DNA of 64,000 nucleotides from Metabacillus litoralis (GCF_003667825.1 NZ_CP033043.1:621001-685000); one strand, 5' to 3'. Shown: positions 16,348-24,952, counted from the first letter of the stretch. The notes: generated by a model from the sequence alone, not told the origin. Program-made: numbers and translations.

Positions 16348-17478
16348 TTGGGGAAAGAACATCTCATTCAAATTCGTAGGGATCTTCATCGTATCCCTGA
16401 GATTGGTTTCCAGGAATTCAAAACACAGCAATATTTACTAGATTTATTAAATAAGCTGCCACAAGACCGTTTGGAAGTAAGAACTTGGAAAACAGGAATT
16501 TTTGCGTTAGTAAAAGGAACCAACCCAAAGAAAACAATTGGCTACCGAGCGGATATTGATGGCTTGCCAATAACTGAGGAAACCGATTATGATTTCCAAT
16601 CTGAACATCCTGGTTATATGCATGCATGTGGACATGATTTCCATATGACAATTGCGATCGGAATTCTTATGCATTTTATTGAAAATCCTATTTCTGATCA
16701 TGTTTTGTTTTTATTTCAGCCAGCAGAAGAAGGTCCAGGTGGAGCGGAACCAATGTTAAATAGTGAAATAGCCCAAGAATGGAGACCGGACATTATTACT
16801 GCACTTCATATTTCTCCCGAGCTTCCAGTAGGTACAATTGCGACAAAACCTGGTTTGCTTTTTGCCAATACCTCCGAATTGTTCATAGATCTCAAAGGAA
16901 AAGGTGGCCATGCAGCATATCCTCATACAACAAATGATATGGTTGTTGCGGCTTGCTCGCTTGTTACTCAGCTGCAATCAATCGTTGCACGCAATGTTGA
17001 TCCATTAGATAGCGCAGTTATTACAATTGGAAAGATAACTGGTGGAACAGTCCAGAACATTATAGCTGAAAACGCTAGATTAGAAGGAACCATTCGTACG
17101 CTTTCAGTTGAATCAATGGATAGGGTAAAGGAAAGAATTGAAGCAATCGTAAAAGGAATTGAAATTGGATATTCATGTCAAGCCAAAATTGATTATGGCT
17201 CTATGTATCATCAAGTCTTTAATGATGAAGCTTTAACAACAGAATTTATGGATTATATATCTGAAAATACGTCTTACCATGTAAATGAGTGTTCAGAAGC
17301 AATGACTGGTGAAGATTTTGGTTATATGGTCGATCAAGTTTCCGGATTCATGTTTTGGCTAGGGGTTAATTCATCATACGGATTACATCATGCAAAACTT
17401 CAACCAGATGAAGCAGCAATTGAGGTTGCTGTAAATGTTATGAGTAAATATATTTCGTTCAAAGCAACCCAATCATAA
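16348..17478 (+). CDS. dapL: N-acetyldiaminopimelate deacetylase (YkuR, DapL of B. subtilis)
   Basis: This M20-family metallopeptidase removes the acetyl group from N-acetyl-LL-diaminopimelate, the step after the DapH branch. Zinc-site motifs are visible: [33 protein letters not shown] and the late [11 protein letters not shown] plus GLHHAKL. The ATG at 16339 is too near AGAGG, while TTG 16348 has it at a 10-base spacing and gives an N-terminus ([20 protein letters not shown]) like the family, so I choose TTG (376 residues). Its stop codon lies in the loop of a terminator. The gene symbol follows B. subtilis use and is not the LL-DAP aminotransferase of the same name. Confidence 0.93.
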   Translation: MGKEHLIQIRRDLHRIPEIGFQEFKTQQYLLDLLNKLPQDRLEVRTWKTGIFALVKGTNPKKTIGYRADIDGLPITEETDYDFQSEHPGYMHACGHDFHMTIAIGILMHFIENPISDHVLFLFQPAEEGPGGAEPMLNSEIAQEWRPDIITALHISPELPVGTIATKPGLLFANTSELFIDLKGKGGHAAYPHTTNDMVVAACSLVTQLQSIVARNVDPLDSAVITIGKITGGTVQNIIAENARLEGTIRTLSVESMDRVKERIEAIVKGIEIGYSCQAKIDYGSMYHQVFNDEALTTEFMDYISENTSYHVNECSEAMTGEDFGYMVDQVSGFMFWLGVNSSYGLHHAKLQPDEAAIEVAVNVMSKYISFKATQS

Positions 17479-17492
17479 TGATTGGGTTTTTT
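17466..17492 (+). terminator. Rho-independent terminator of dapH-dapL
   Basis: AACCCAATCA and TGATTGGGTT form a 10-bp stem around TAA, followed by six T. The loop is the dapL stop codon. Confidence 0.93.
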
Positions 17493-17616
17493 AAATCACA
17501 AAATAGACAAGGTTGTTTATATAGTATGTAAAATTAAATTGAGTTAAAAAACGAGAAAGAATTAAAGTATATTTTATCCAACCATGTACACAATACATGT
17601 AGGAGGTGGATAAATT

Positions 17617-17862
17617 ATGGCAAAAATCGGTGTAGAACAATCACTATCTGATGTAACTTCTGCTTTACAAGAAAAAGGCTATGACGTTGTCCAATTAAAA
17701 AATGAAAATGATGCAAAAGGTTGTGACTGCTGTGTCATTACAGGACAGGATTCTAACGTAATGGGAATTAGTAATGTAGTGACAGCTGGATCTGTTATTC
17801 AGGCAAGCGGTATGTCTGCTGATGAAATCTGTCAGCAAGTTGAAAGCAAAATCAACCGTTAG
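17617..17862 (+). CDS. ykuS: YkuS, UPF0180 family protein
   Basis: This 81-residue protein of the UPF0180 family matches YkuS of B. subtilis in length and position. It reads [18 protein letters not shown] at the start and has a cysteine pair in [12 protein letters not shown], then [19 protein letters not shown] lies just before ATG 17617, right after a small CATGTA/TACATG dyad (17583-17599). The function is unknown. The two adjacent cysteines could bind metal or be redox active, which is inference. Confidence 0.9.
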   Translation: MAKIGVEQSLSDVTSALQEKGYDVVQLKNENDAKGCDCCVITGQDSNVMGISNVVTAGSVIQASGMSADEICQQVESKINR

Positions 17863-17874
17863 TAAAAACTATGT

Positions 17875-17914
17875 GGCAAGTGATTAGATTAGTTTTTCAT
17901 CTGTATCACTTGCC
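17875..17914 (+). terminator. Hairpin after ykuS
   Basis: GGCAAGTGAT and ATCACTTGCC are perfect 10-bp arms around a 20-nt loop. No T run follows, so its role is uncertain. Confidence 0.4.
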
Positions 17915-17950
17915 CGGTTTAAGATTGGTTAATCAATGAAAGAATATAAA

Positions 17951-17985
17951 AAGGGTACCTAAAAAATTTGGGTACCCTTCTTTAC
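17951..17985. terminator. Bidirectional terminator between ykuS and ykuT
   Basis: AAGGGTACC and GGTACCCTT flank an 11-nt A/T-rich loop, with A-rich and T-rich flanks on either side, so it can stop transcription from both directions. Confidence 0.85.
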
Positions 17986-17993
17986 TTTAAATA

Positions 17994-18830
17994 TTACTGA
18001 CTCTTTTTCTCAACATATACTTGATGTGGAAATGGAATTTCGATTCCATTTGCATCAAGAGCCTCTTTCATCGCCTTACGTAATTTACGTTCAACAGCCC
18101 ATTGCTGCATGTTTTCAGTCTTTGCAAGCACACGAATGACAACGTCAGATGCACCTAATGCTTGAACACCGAGTACGTTTGGTCCCTCTACAACAGTGTT
18201 ATCCTCAGCCGCAAATTTGTCACATACATCTTGTAAAACAGTAATTGCTTTATCAATATTATCATCATAAGAGATTCCAATATCTACTAATGCTCTCATA
18301 TTTCCACGAGAATGGTTACTTACATTTGTGATTTCACGGTTTGGAACATAATGAAGAGTCCCATCGAATCCTCTAATTTGAGTTGTGCGTAACCCTACTT
18401 GTTCAACGACACCGTCAAACCCAGCTACAGTAACATAATCTTCTACATCAATTTGCTTTTCTAATAACAGAAAGAAGCCGGTTACGACATCACTAACTAA
18501 CCCTTGCGCTCCAAAACCAATTGCTAGCCCAACAACACCTGCACCAGCAATTAGTGCAGAAGCATTATAATTAAATACCTCAAAAATCATGACAACAAAA
18601 ATAAAAACTAACACATATGAAAACACATTTAGTGAAAGACTTTGGAGAGTTAAAGCTCGACCTGATGAAATATTGTCACGTTCTTGTAAACGTTGAAACA
18701 TTCTTCGGATAATTTTGTTTCCGATTGCTTTTATGATTAAAAAAGCAATAATAATTCCTATAAGTTTTAAAATGATAATTCCTGCTTCAGTCATTAGTGA
18801 TGACCAATCAATTTCCTCAAACCAATCCAT
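17994..18830 (-). CDS. ykuT: Small mechanosensitive channel, MscS family (YkuT)
   Basis: YkuT is an MscS-type channel that opens on membrane tension and releases solutes after osmotic downshock. The 278 residues have about three membrane segments (about 15-37, 67-88 and 92-115). The pore helix [20 protein letters not shown] has the glycine/alanine pattern of MscS TM3. The cytoplasmic beta domain follows with [17 protein letters not shown] and [11 protein letters not shown]. The start at 18830 follows AAAGGATG on the minus strand. A second tension-gated channel, mscL, is in this window. Confidence 0.94.
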   Translation of the reverse strand: MDWFEEIDWSSLMTEAGIIILKLIGIIIAFLIIKAIGNKIIRRMFQRLQERDNISSGRALTLQSLSLNVFSYVLVFIFVVMIFEVFNYNASALIAGAGVVGLAIGFGAQGLVSDVVTGFFLLLEKQIDVEDYVTVAGFDGVVEQVGLRTTQIRGFDGTLHYVPNREITNVSNHSRGNMRALVDIGISYDDNIDKAITVLQDVCDKFAAEDNTVVEGPNVLGVQALGASDVVIRVLAKTENMQQWAVERKLRKAMKEALDANGIEIPFPHQVYVEKKSQ

Positions 18831-19173
18831 TGTACAACATCCTTTCTCGAAATAGAGGTCCTTTCAATACTGCACGCAACCTGTTATTACGCTCTAATTT
18901 TTGAAAGAAAGAACAAGTTATTTATACCCTACTTCTACTATGTTAAACATATTCTGTGTAAAAAATGAAGGAATTTAGCTTATTGTGTCTAAAATGATAT
19001 GGATTTTTAGTGATCAATCAAAATGCTTTTGCATGAAATACTTAAATGGTGACCATAATGATAATGGTAAAAAAACTTGTAACTAAAAATTAGCGAATTG
19101 TCAGTGTGAATTAACTCATTATAATTTTTTATAAAAAGTATGGAAAACATTCTTTTATTAGGAGGTATGAGAT
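18831..19173. other. 343-bp divergent intergenic region ykuT/ykuU
   Basis: This AT-rich stretch separates divergent genes and must hold both promoters. I see a weak 5-bp dyad ACCAT-N7-ATGGT at 19051-19067 and the ykuU ribosome site AGGAGGT near 19160. I see no ORF, RNA gene or convincing operator. Confidence 0.5.
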
Positions 19174-19716
19174 ATGGCTGAACGTATGGTGGGTAAACAA
19201 GCACCTCGATTTGAAATGGATGCAGTAATGGATGACAAAGAATTTGGAAAAGTTAGTTTAGAGGAAAATATGAAAAATGACAAATGGACTGTGCTTTTCT
19301 TTTATCCAATGGACTTTACCTTTGTCTGTCCTACAGAAATAACGTCCCTTTCTGATCGATATGAAGAGTTTGAAGATTTAGATGCAGAAGTAATTGGTGT
19401 CTCAACAGATACAATTCATACCCATCTTGCATGGATTAAGACTGATCGTAAAGAAAATGGTTTGGGAGATTTAAACTATCCATTGGCAGCTGATACGAAC
19501 CATTCTGTTTCTCGCGATTATGGTGTGTTAATTGAAGAAGAAGGTATTGCACTTCGTGGGTTGTTTATTATTAATCCAGAAGGTGAAATACAATATGCTG
19601 TTGTTAACCATAATAATATTGGCCGTGATGTTGATGAAACACTACGTGTATTACAAGCTCTTCAAACAGGTGGACTATGCCCGGCAAACTGGAAACCAGG
19701 TCAATCAACTCTATGA
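19174..19716 (+). CDS. ykuU: Typical 2-Cys peroxiredoxin YkuU
   Basis: This AhpC/TSA peroxiredoxin reduces hydrogen peroxide and organic peroxides. The peroxidatic cysteine is in the canonical [11 protein letters not shown] block (about residues 44-54), and the resolving cysteine is in [11 protein letters not shown] near the C-terminus (about 169), so it is a typical two-cysteine enzyme at the normal length of 180 residues. AGGAGGT sits before ATG 19174. The thioredoxin-like ykuV follows 57 bases later and may be its reductant, as the pair is conserved in B. subtilis. Confidence 0.95.
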   Translation: MAERMVGKQAPRFEMDAVMDDKEFGKVSLEENMKNDKWTVLFFYPMDFTFVCPTEITSLSDRYEEFEDLDAEVIGVSTDTIHTHLAWIKTDRKENGLGDLNYPLAADTNHSVSRDYGVLIEEEGIALRGLFIINPEGEIQYAVVNHNNIGRDVDETLRVLQALQTGGLCPANWKPGQSTL

Positions 19717-19773
19717 CCTCAGGTATAATAATCATTTCTTCTTTCAATTACCAATGTGTTTGGGGGTTACCAA

Positions 19774-20232
19774 ATGAAATTACGTGAACCGATGCCTGAG
19801 TTAAACGGTGCAACGGAGTGGCTTAATGGCCAAGTATCAAGAGAGGATTTAGTTGGTGATAAGCCGACTCTGATCCACTTTTGGTCAATTAGCTGTCACT
19901 TGTGTAAAGAAGCAATGCCTGCAGTGAATGAATTCCGCGATCAATATTCTAACAAATTAAATGTTTTAGCTGTTCATATGCCTCGTTCTGAGGATGATTT
20001 AAATATTGATGAAATAAAAAAAGTTGCAGCAGAGCATGATATCACACAGTCAATTTTTGTTGATAGTGAGCATAAACTAACAGATGCTTTAGAAAATCAA
20101 TATGTCCCTGCCTATTATGTTTTCGACAGGGAAGGAAAGCTTCGACATTTTCAAGCCGGTGGCAGCGGAATGAAAATGCTTGAAAAACGGGTGAATCGTG
20201 TTTTAGGTGAATTAGAATCATCCGCAGAGTAA
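19774..20232 (+). CDS. ykuV: Thioredoxin-like thiol-disulfide oxidoreductase YkuV
   Basis: This 152-residue cytosolic TlpA/ResA-like protein has the redox motif CHLC in SISCHLCKEAMP and a cis-proline region near QYVPAYYVF. There is no signal peptide, which separates it from exported ResA-type proteins. ATG 19774 has GGGGGT at a good distance; the frame is open to 19756 without a ribosome site. It lies directly after the peroxiredoxin YkuU, probably in one transcript, and ends before a terminator. Its natural partner is not proven. Confidence 0.92.
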   Translation: MKLREPMPELNGATEWLNGQVSREDLVGDKPTLIHFWSISCHLCKEAMPAVNEFRDQYSNKLNVLAVHMPRSEDDLNIDEIKKVAAEHDITQSIFVDSEHKLTDALENQYVPAYYVFDREGKLRHFQAGGSGMKMLEKRVNRVLGELESSAE

Positions 20233-20253
20233 GATATTAGATTATTTTAACCT

Positions 20254-20286
20254 AGTCGGTTACCATTAAGGTAGCTGACTTTTTTG
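20254..20286 (+). terminator. Rho-independent terminator of ykuUV
   Basis: AGTCGGTTACC pairs with GGTAGCTGACT (two wobbles) around ATTAA and is followed by five more T. In B. subtilis rok lies after ykuV; here mobA comes next. Confidence 0.85.
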
Positions 20287-20328
20287 GTTTGTTCATTAGG
20301 AAAGATGTTTATAAAGAGGTGGTAAAAG

Positions 20329-20940
20329 TTGAATGAAACACATGGTGTTTTGCTCGCTGGAGGTCAATCACGTAGATTCGGAAGTCCAAAAGCATTTGCT
20401 ACATACAAAGGTAAGGAGTTTTGGGAGTATTCCATACAAGCACTCGAAAGCTCAACAGAAAGCCAAACAATTATTAGTCACCCTAGTTTAATTGAAAAAT
20501 TTAAAAAACAAACGAATATAAAAGTTTTGAACGATGATCCAATCGTACAAGGGAAAGGACCGCTTGCTGGAATTTATACGGCAATGAAAGATGAAAAAGC
20601 CGAATGGTTTGTGTTTCTTTCATGTGATATTCCTTTAATAACAGATAAAGTTGTATCAACACTCCTTACATATAGAAGTGTAGGTGCAAAAATAATTATT
20701 CCTAAAATGAATGGTAAACTTCATCCTTTAATAGGAATCTATCACTATTCAATACAACCTGTTGTGGAGAACCAGCTATTGAACAATGAGTTAAAAATGA
20801 TGTCATTGTTTGAAAAGGTACCTGTTTATTATGTATCAGAACATCAATTGAAGGTAGATTCTAAAATATTTAGTAACATAAACTCACCAAATGATTATGT
20901 TGAAATACTAAATAATGATAAAATAGCAGAATCTGATTAA
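20329..20940 (+). CDS. mobA: Molybdenum cofactor guanylyltransferase MobA
   Basis: MobA links GMP to molybdopterin. The 203-residue Rossmann-type nucleotidyltransferase carries the signature GVLLAGGQSRRFGSPKA at the N-terminus and VFLSCDIPLIT with the metal-binding aspartate at about residues 97-107. It starts at TTG 20329, 5 bases after AGAGGTGG. It opens a tight Moco operon mobA-moeA-mobB-moaE-moaD-modB. The order follows B. subtilis except that moeB, which lies between mobA and moeA there, is missing. Confidence 0.93.
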   Translation: MNETHGVLLAGGQSRRFGSPKAFATYKGKEFWEYSIQALESSTESQTIISHPSLIEKFKKQTNIKVLNDDPIVQGKGPLAGIYTAMKDEKAEWFVFLSCDIPLITDKVVSTLLTYRSVGAKIIIPKMNGKLHPLIGIYHYSIQPVVENQLLNNELKMMSLFEKVPVYYVSEHQLKVDSKIFSNINSPNDYVEILNNDKIAESD

Positions 20941-20968
20941 TTATAATATTTTATTTATCGGAGTGGAA

Positions 20969-22252
20969 ATGATGATAGAAAAAAGAAAGCCTTTGGCTGT
21001 AAAAGAAGCAATTAATAAAGTCATGAGTTATTCTATAGTTGGTAATGGTGAAAAGGTAACACTGCAAGAAAGCTATGGACGTTTTTTGGCAGAGGATCTT
21101 ATTGCAGATCATCCTGTTCCACCGTTTGATCGTTCTCCGTATGATGGTTTCGCAATAAGATCTATCGATACTATACATGCTCAAAGTGATCATCCTATTG
21201 AATTTGAAGTAATTGATGAGATTGGTGCAGGAAGTGTTAGTGAATATACACTCGGAAGAATGCAGGCAATTCGTATTATGACTGGTGCACAGATGCCGGT
21301 AGGTAGTGATGCAGTTGTTATGTTGGAATTAACGAAAATGTACCAACAAGAGAATAAGTCATTTATGTCGATTAAACGACCTTTTAAAAAGGGAGATAAT
21401 GTGTCATTTAAAGGGGAAGATACACCAGAAGGTAGCGTATTAGTAAAAAAAGGTACATATATAACCCCTGGTGTTATAGCATTGCTAGCAACATTCGGAT
21501 ATGAAAAGGTTTCTGTCGTAAAAAAGCCTAAAATTGGAATCATTGCTACTGGTAGTGAGTTATTAAATGTTGGGGAGCCGCTTGTTCCTGGTAAAATAAG
21601 AAATAGTAATTCATATATGATTGAAGCTCAAGCTAGACGAAGCGGGGCTGCACCTGTTTATCTAGGGAAACTTGTTGATGATCTAGAAAAATGCTATGAT
21701 GCGATCGCAAGTGCTTTAGAAAAGGTAGATTTCTTAATCACAACAGGTGGAGTTTCCGTTGGTGACTATGATTATTTGCCCGAAATTTATAAACGTTTAG
21801 GTGCAAATGTTCTTTTCAATAAAGTATCGATGAGACCAGGAAGTGTAACAACAGTAGCTGAGTTAAATGGAAAATTATTGTTTGGACTTTCGGGCAACCC
21901 GTCTGCTTGTTACGTTGGTTTTGAGTTATTTGTACGTCCTATTGTTAGAATCTTTTTAAATTCAAAACATCCCCATCTTCAAAAGGTTACTGCAACCTTA
22001 GGAAAGGATTTTCCAAAGCCAAATCCTTTCACTCGCTTTGTTAGAGGGTTTATCTCGATGGAAAATGGGCAGGTACTAGCAACACCAGTTGGATTAGATA
22101 AATCGAATGTCGTTACATCACTTGCTGAAGCAAATGCTTTTATTGTATTACCAGGAGGAACAAGAGGATATAAAGCTGGAGATACAATTGATGTCCTTTT
22201 AATTGAAGATCAAACAGGAAGTGAACAACCTTGGGCAGAATCCTTCAAGTAG
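20969..22252 (+). CDS. moeA: Molybdopterin molybdenumtransferase MoeA
   Basis: MoeA inserts molybdate into adenylylated molybdopterin. The 427 residues show the family layout: the N-terminal PPFDRSPYDGFAIR motif, the MTGAQMPVGSDAVV block, GDNVSFKGEDTPEGSVL, the MoCF_biosynth fold with GIIATGSELL and TTGGVSVGDYDY, and the LFGLSGNPSACYVGFELFV loop. I choose ATG 20969 with GGAG five bases upstream; the ATG at 20972 is equally possible and the GTG at 20963 overlaps the ribosome site. mobB starts inside its 3' end. Confidence 0.95.
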   Translation: MMIEKRKPLAVKEAINKVMSYSIVGNGEKVTLQESYGRFLAEDLIADHPVPPFDRSPYDGFAIRSIDTIHAQSDHPIEFEVIDEIGAGSVSEYTLGRMQAIRIMTGAQMPVGSDAVVMLELTKMYQQENKSFMSIKRPFKKGDNVSFKGEDTPEGSVLVKKGTYITPGVIALLATFGYEKVSVVKKPKIGIIATGSELLNVGEPLVPGKIRNSNSYMIEAQARRSGAAPVYLGKLVDDLEKCYDAIASALEKVDFLITTGGVSVGDYDYLPEIYKRLGANVLFNKVSMRPGSVTTVAELNGKLLFGLSGNPSACYVGFELFVRPIVRIFLNSKHPHLQKVTATLGKDFPKPNPFTRFVRGFISMENGQVLATPVGLDKSNVVTSLAEANAFIVLPGGTRGYKAGDTIDVLLIEDQTGSEQPWAESFK

Positions 22253-22755
22253 TCGGGTTTCAAAATAGTGGAAAAACAACATTTGTAACGGGATATATTA
22301 AAGCTTGTGCAGAAGCGCATTTAAAAGTAGGCACAATTAAGCATCATGGACATGGGGGAACATCCCTTCATCATGATCAACAAAAAGATACAGGAAAGCA
22401 TCGTCAAGCAGGAGCTTATGTTACACTTGTTGAAGGCAATGGATCGTTTATTTTGTCTTCAGACAAGTTAACTTTAACTCTCAAACAAATGATTACTTTA
22501 TATAATGTGTTTGAACTAGACTTGATTTTAGTTGAAGGTTTTAAATTTGAACGATATCCGAAAGTTGTTCTACTACGAGGAGAAGAAGATATTGAGCTGT
22601 TAGACAAGCTTGAAAATGTTTGTTGTATTCTAGCTAGTTTTTCTTTACCGAAAATTTACAGCGAAAAATTCAGGGTTTATTCTAACATGAAAGAGTGTAT
22701 AAACTGGTTAATAAATACTAAAGCAGGTGAATATATTGACAATTCCAATGTTTGA
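22231..22755 (+). CDS. mobB: Molybdopterin-guanine dinucleotide biosynthesis adaptor MobB
   Basis: MobB is a P-loop GTP-binding protein that assists MobA. The Walker A motif GFQNSGKTTF is at about residues 9-18, followed by KVGTIKHHGHGG and a Walker B-like DLILVEGFKFERYPKV. It starts at TTG 22231 inside moeA (22-base overlap) with AGGAAGTG upstream, so translation is coupled. 174 residues is the normal length. Confidence 0.93.
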   Translation: MGRILQVVGFQNSGKTTFVTGYIKACAEAHLKVGTIKHHGHGGTSLHHDQQKDTGKHRQAGAYVTLVEGNGSFILSSDKLTLTLKQMITLYNVFELDLILVEGFKFERYPKVVLLRGEEDIELLDKLENVCCILASFSLPKIYSEKFRVYSNMKECINWLINTKAGEYIDNSNV

Positions 22756-23206
22756 AATTGTAACAAATCCAATTTCAGTAGAAGAAATGACAAAAAAGGT
22801 AATACGCAGGGAAGCGGGTGCTGTAACAACGTTTATTGGAACGGTGAGGGAATTTACATACGGTAAACGAACATTGTCATTAGAATATCAAGCTTATGAA
22901 AAAATGGCAGTGAAAATGCTTGCTCAAATAGGTAAAGAAATAAATGAAAAATGGGAGAATTCAAAAGTAGCGATTACACACAGGATTGGAAAATTAGAGA
23001 TTTCTGATATTGCTGTTGTTATTGCGGTTTCAACACCTCATCGAAAAGATGCGTATGAAGCAAATGAATATGCAATAGAGCGAATTAAACAAATTGTCCC
23101 TATCTGGAAAAAAGAAATATGGGAAAACGGAGAAGCTTGGATTGGTGATCAATTAGAAAAAACACCATATCCAAGTGGAAAGCCATTGGAGGAAAAACAT
23201 GATTAA
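22736..23206 (+). CDS. moaE: Molybdopterin synthase catalytic subunit MoaE
   Basis: MoaE transfers sulfur from thiocarboxylated MoaD to precursor Z. The 156 residues contain GAVTTFIGTVREFTYGKRT, LEYQAYEKMAVKML, HRIGKLEI and the catalytic lysine region VPIWKKEIWENGEAWIG. I choose TTG 22736, because AGGTGA lies 5 bases upstream; GTG 22727 would sit in that ribosome site, and ATG 22748 is a further option. It overlaps mobB by about 20 bases, and moaD overlaps its end. Confidence 0.92.
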   Translation: MTIPMFEIVTNPISVEEMTKKVIRREAGAVTTFIGTVREFTYGKRTLSLEYQAYEKMAVKMLAQIGKEINEKWENSKVAITHRIGKLEISDIAVVIAVSTPHRKDAYEANEYAIERIKQIVPIWKKEIWENGEAWIGDQLEKTPYPSGKPLEEKHD

Positions 23207-23432
23207 AGTACTTTTATTTGCTCACTTACAAGAAAAGATTGGAAAGGACAATCTTGTAATTGAAAAAAACTCACTAACGGTTAAAGAATTAAGAGATTTT
23301 GTTAGTCAAACGTATGAAGTAGGTTCACTAGAAAATGTTATGGTTGCCGTAAATGAAGAATATGCACTTGAAGAAGATCTTGTACAGACAGGTGATACTG
23401 TTGCATTTATTCCACCTGTTAGTGGTGGATGA
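23199..23432 (+). CDS. moaD: Molybdopterin synthase sulfur carrier MoaD
   Basis: MoaD is a ubiquitin-like sulfur carrier. The 77-residue protein begins MIKVLLFAHLQEKIGKD and ends in the essential VSGG, whose last glycine is thiocarboxylated. ATG 23199 has GGAGG 6 bases before it and lies inside moaE. The activating enzyme MoeB is not in this operon, so activation must rely on a copy elsewhere or on a related ThiF-like enzyme. Confidence 0.94.
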   Translation: MIKVLLFAHLQEKIGKDNLVIEKNSLTVKELRDFVSQTYEVGSLENVMVAVNEEYALEEDLVQTGDTVAFIPPVSGG

Positions 23433-23487
23433 CAACATCAGTTCAAGAATCACTATAACAAGATGTGGATTAAATGGGGAATAAATA

Positions 23488-24153
23488 ATGACATATGAAT
23501 TTTGGGATCCAATTTTTCTATCAGTGAGAATTGCTTTAATTGCCAGTGTTTTTGTCCTTTTAATGGGTACATTAATAGGCAGGTTTATGGCAAAATCTTC
23601 ATTTAAAGGGAAAATGTTAGTTGAAACAGTATTGATTTTACCACTGGTTTTGCCGCCTTCTGTAATTGGCTTTTTCTTGATCATTATATTTGGGATGAAC
23701 AGCCCTATAGGTCAAGTGATTGAAAATATTTTTAATGAAACCATTATTTTCACTTGGTGGGCGGGGGTTGTTGCTGCTGCGGTTGTGGCTTTTCCCCTTA
23801 TGTATCAAGTCACAAAAGCTGGATTTGAACATGTTGACACCGATATTGAAAATGCTGCACGTGTAGACGGAGCTGATGAAGGAGGAGTTTTTTTTCTAGT
23901 CTCCCTTCCGTTAACAATAAAATATATTTTTACTGGTTTCGTTTTAAGTTTCACTAGAGCGTTAGGTGAATTTGGGGCAACTCTGATGTTTGCGGGAAAT
24001 ATACCAGGGAAGACACAAACAGTTTCAACTGCCATTTATGTAGCGATAGATAGTGGAAAAATGGACCTTGCATGGTTATGGGTATTGTCGATGATCCTTA
24101 TATCCTCGGTTATGTTATTAATTGTTCAATGGATGAATAAGAAAGCACATTAA
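23488..24153 (+). CDS. modB: Molybdate ABC transporter permease ModB
   Basis: This permease has 221 residues and about five membrane helices, with the characteristic inner-membrane motif DIENAARVDGADEGGVFFLV (EAA loop contacting the ATPase) and LPLVLPPSVIGFFL. It matches ModB of molybdate importers, and its place 55 bases after moaD supports that substrate. Neither a ModA binding protein nor a ModC ATPase is adjacent in this window, so it must partner with components encoded elsewhere, or the gene is an orphan. Confidence 0.92.
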   Translation: MTYEFWDPIFLSVRIALIASVFVLLMGTLIGRFMAKSSFKGKMLVETVLILPLVLPPSVIGFFLIIIFGMNSPIGQVIENIFNETIIFTWWAGVVAAAVVAFPLMYQVTKAGFEHVDTDIENAARVDGADEGGVFFLVSLPLTIKYIFTGFVLSFTRALGEFGATLMFAGNIPGKTQTVSTAIYVAIDSGKMDLAWLWVLSMILISSVMLLIVQWMNKKAH

Positions 24154-24527
24154 TATTACTGATGATTTGACAGTTATAGGAAAAAAGGTTATTATAGAAT
24201 TTAGTGCTTGAAAAACCTTTAATATTTTAGTGTTGTGTGAGTGATCAAATCATAAAGAGTAAGTAGATGTTAATCAATTCACACTGGCGCGGACTAGGAG
24301 CCGTAAGGACGAAGGAGAGGTAGGGCTTTCGTTGTTTTGAAAATTCAGCAATTTTTATAAATAAATATAGACTATTTTTTATTATAACTAACGAAATATA
24401 GAGCTGCTTTATTCACATATTATAAAGAATATCTATATATCAACCATTGATATTCTCTATAATATGTGAATTTTATTTATTCCGGTACGAGTAGCCCTGT
24501 ATTAAAAAATCTTTGGAGGTACTACTT
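24154..24527 (+). other. 374-bp leader region before the decayed csp gene
   Basis: This non-coding stretch holds three things. First, a weak AAAGGTT/AACCTTT hairpin (24184-24220) may end modB. Second, a GC-rich island at about 24284-24335 stands out from the AT-rich background. Third, a 22-bp inverted repeat lies at 24412-24470. It ends with GGAGG before the TTG of a csp-like remnant, so it may be the long 5' leader of that former gene. Confidence 0.5.
24412..24470 (+). repeat. 22-bp near-perfect inverted repeat
   Basis: Arms 24412-24433 and 24449-24470 differ at a single base and flank a 15-bp spacer. The arms begin TTCACATATTATA and end TATAATATGTGAA. There is no T run beyond a short TTTTA, so it is not a classic terminator. 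Confidence 0.75.
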
Positions 24528-24662
24528 TTGAAAACAATTTGTAGTGTAAAATTGCTTAAATCAGAAAAAGGTTTCGGATTTATAGAAGTTGTAGAAGGTA
24601 ACGATGTATTTGTTTACTTCAATACTAATAATTGAGAAGGTTTTGAGTTATTAACGGACTAA
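24528..24662 (+). pseudogene. Truncated cold-shock protein gene
   Basis: A TTG at 24528 has GGAGG 8 bases upstream and opens a csp-like frame with SVKLLKSEKGFGFIEVVEGNDVFVYFN, matching the first half of CspA-family proteins including the KGFGFI RNP1-type motif. A TGA stop at 24633 follows NTNN. Reading past it in the same frame gives EGFELLTD, which resembles the EGFKSL block of intact Csp proteins, then TAA at 24660. The gene is therefore broken by a nonsense codon and lacks its last third. A 35-residue peptide could still be made. It ends in a clear terminator. Confidence 0.75.
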
Positions 24663-24690
24663 CAATCACTTGTTAGTCCATTTTGTTAGG
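24656..24690 (+). terminator. Terminator of the csp remnant
   Basis: GGACTAACAA and TTGTTAGTCC form a perfect 10-bp stem around TCAC, followed by ATTTTGTT. Confidence 0.82.
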
Positions 24691-24772
24691 GGAAACTTAT
24701 ACAAAGAGTAAAGTCTTTTTATAAAGGTTCTCGCCTTGTTTTTCATTTCCTAGACTTTTTTGCAGTCATAAC

Positions 24773-24952
24773 TTATCGTTCAGTTAAACGATAAACTGGT
24801 ACGTTTTTTTCTGCTTGAGGGTTGTTTATCGGAAAAATGCGTGCTGTTTCTTGCTCTTCGTTCACAGATTGTATGTAAATGGATTCTCCTTCAAATTCAA
24901 CATTCACCATTTCACCCATACTTGAGATTTCTTTTGCGCGATTAACATTCAT
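24773..24952 (-). CDS. sspH: H-type small acid-soluble spore protein
   Basis: This 59-residue protein reads MNVNRAKEISSMGEMVNV, then YIQSVNEEQETARIFPI and a charged tail ending YRLTER. This is the SspH family pattern (MN-x-x-RAKEI at the start, YIQ-VNEE-x-x-TARI-P in the middle). H-type SASPs are minor DNA-associated or core spore proteins made late in the forespore. The start at 24952 has GTGGAG 8 bases upstream on the minus strand. I could not identify a convincing SigG promoter. Its presence marks the organism as an endospore former. Confidence 0.88.
   Translation of the reverse strand: MNVNRAKEISSMGEMVNVEFEGESIYIQSVNEEQETARIFPINNPQAEKNVPVYRLTER

Noticed and set aside
19051..19067. Fur- or PerR-like site before ykuU
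   Set aside because: ACCAT-N7-ATGGT and the nearby ATAATGATAAT only partly resemble Fur hexamers, and the TTATAAT stretch at about 19118 has the wrong spacing for a PerR box.
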